DNA of 6,275 nucleotides from Candidatus Hecatellales archaeon ex4484_218 (GTDB lineage Archaea; Thermoproteota; Bathyarchaeia; Hecatellales; Hecatellaceae), in contig NJEB01000036.1 of NCBI GenBank assembly GCA_002254975.1, positions 1 through 6,275 on the forward strand, written 5' to 3'. Position 1 is the first letter of the stretch. Each line of letters starts with the position of its first letter. Position numbers and translations under genes: made by a program. The notes under the pieces were generated by a model, which did not search any database, was not told where the DNA came from, and saw only the letters and a list, made by a program, of their open reading frames with translations. Shown in pieces: positions 5,725-6,275 of this stretch.

Positions 5725-5750
5725 TTTTCCAGTGGAAACAAAGGGGTGGA
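5725..5750. repeat. Right copy of 26-bp inverted repeat, overlapping the RBS
   Basis: TTTTCCAGTGGAAAC followed by AAAGGGGTGGA is the inverted partner of 5575-5600. It contains the 13-bp palindrome TTTCCAGTGGAAA (5726-5738). Its end, GGGGTGG (5743-5749), is part of the purine-rich ribosome-binding site of the next gene, whose ATG begins four bases later. Binding of a protein or pairing with the left copy in RNA could therefore affect translation of that gene. Confidence 0.85.
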
Positions 5751-5753
5751 AGG

Positions 5754-6101
5754 ATGAATGCTTTAAAACAATTTGTTTCTTTTATTCCTAAAGATGAAAG
5801 AATTAAACTTTTTGTTAACTTTTATAGGGAATATGGATTTAGTTCAAGAGAGGTTGCTAAAATTTTAGGGATAAATATTCGTAGAGTTTATTTTTATCTT
5901 CCTAACAAAAAAAGAAAAATCCGTAATTATCCTAATGATGAAATAACCTATCTTATTTTAAAAAATTTTTTGGAAAAAAACCCTAAAAAGGCGTTTATTT
6001 ATCTTAGAGACATATACAATCGATTTAATAAGCTTAGAACTACCATTATCCTTAAAGAGGTTCATCATGAAATTAACAAACTTTACGATATAATGTTGTA
6101 A
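5754..6101 (+). CDS. Small helix-turn-helix protein (115 aa)
   Basis: This small basic protein is unrecognised beyond its fold. Residues about 16-50 look like a helix-turn-helix: ERIKLFVNFYREYGF, then SSREVAKILGI as the first helix and turn, then NIRRVYFYL as the recognition helix. This is the style of the HTH found in resolvases, sigma-like factors and short archaeal regulators. The rest (55-115) is helical, lysine-rich and lacks catalytic motifs, so it is not a complete recombinase. The ATG at 5754 is preceded by GGGGTGGAAGG, a strong ribosome-binding region. The gene is AT-rich, with long A and T runs, more so than the HD or nth genes to my eye, which could point to recent acquisition. It lies directly behind an inverted-repeat-bounded gap. 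Autoregulation through the TTTCCAnTGGAAA sites is a reasonable guess. It could alternatively be a remnant of a mobile element. Confidence 0.7.
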   Translation: MNALKQFVSFIPKDERIKLFVNFYREYGFSSREVAKILGINIRRVYFYLPNKKRKIRNYPNDEITYLILKNFLEKNPKKAFIYLRDIYNRFNKLRTTIILKEVHHEINKLYDIML

Positions 6102-6275
6102 TCTCAAAAAGTTTTTAACCCTTATTTTAAAAGTAATTTAAAACTTGGAAATCCTTATCTAATTAAAATCCATTTTTAATTATTTTCCCGGAAAATCCAA
6201 AGTATCCTTTAGCTTTAATTCATGGATTTTTCCATCATTTTTTGATCTTCATGATCTATCTTTTTCTTTTGTGTT
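6102..6275. other. Right-end non-coding stretch with small palindromes
   Basis: No firm gene is seen here. AAAAAGTTTTTAA (6106-6118) looks like an archaeal promoter box. AATTAAAA and TTTTAATT (6161-6168 and 6174-6181) form an 8-bp stem with a five-base loop. ATTTTCCCGGAAAAT (6182-6196) is a palindrome with the same TTTTCC/GGAAAA half-sites as the repeats upstream of the HTH gene but a one-base spacer. The final 40 bases are T-rich on the + strand. On the minus strand a frame is open from 6274 to a stop at 6215-6217 and would give a charged 19-residue tail. It could be the end of a convergent gene, but it is too short to call. Confidence 0.5.

Noticed and set aside
6251..6275. ATG at 6251 followed by hydrophobic codons at the right edge
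   Set aside because: Only eight codons are visible and there is no ribosome-binding site. The T-rich DNA gives hydrophobic codons by composition.

Overview
The window is AT-rich DNA that most likely comes from an archaeon. The lineage evidence is gene content. The window holds the tail of a D-family DNA polymerase small subunit (DP1) close to an ESCRT-III/CdvB-type division protein, with archaeal families such as DUF99 (UPF0215) between or near them. Classical Crenarchaeota have Cdv but lack PolD, and most Euryarchaeota have PolD but lack Cdv. The pair therefore fits the Bathyarchaeia/Thaumarchaeota/Aigarchaeota/Korarchaeota part of the tree, or Asgard archaea. I favour a Bathyarchaeia-like genome, but that is inference. 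TTG starts and the mix of Shine-Dalgarno and SD-less starts agree with an archaeon.

Left part (1-2340): the last 63 codons of DP1 run off the left edge on the + strand. They converge on a minus-strand run of three genes, read from right to left: endonuclease III (nth), CdvB-like ESCRT-III, and DUF99. A 12-bp palindrome with T/A runs on both sides sits between DP1 and DUF99 and may terminate both. This block covers DNA replication and repair plus cell division or membrane remodelling.

Middle part (2341-4155): a compact divergent promoter region (61 bp) separates nth from a + strand pair. The first gene of the pair is a 112-aa protein resembling archaeal PAC3/PAC4-like proteasome assembly chaperones. 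The second, 17 nt downstream, is a COG1078/SAMHD1-type HD phosphohydrolase whose metal and nucleotide-binding residues all appear present.

Right part (4156-6275): three less familiar + strand genes follow. They are a basic, helical 151-aa protein of unknown function, a membrane-anchored coiled-coil protein with a C-terminal winged helix, and a small HTH protein. The two gaps in front of the last two genes hold the most unusual DNA here. The first (4620-4844) packs 13 copies of TGTGA/TCACA into about 225 bp, arranged as nested inverted repeats around an AT-rich core and overlapping the likely promoter of the winged-helix gene. The second (5575-5750) is bounded by a 26-bp inverted repeat with two mismatches. 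Each copy contains a TTTCCAnTGGAAA palindrome, and the right copy carries the ribosome-binding site of the HTH gene. Each looks like either a multi-site operator or a small inverted-repeat element. Both sit directly upstream of genes encoding putative DNA-binding proteins, which suggests autoregulation. No tRNA, rRNA, CRISPR array or transposase gene was seen, and no gene-free stretch exceeds 300 bases.
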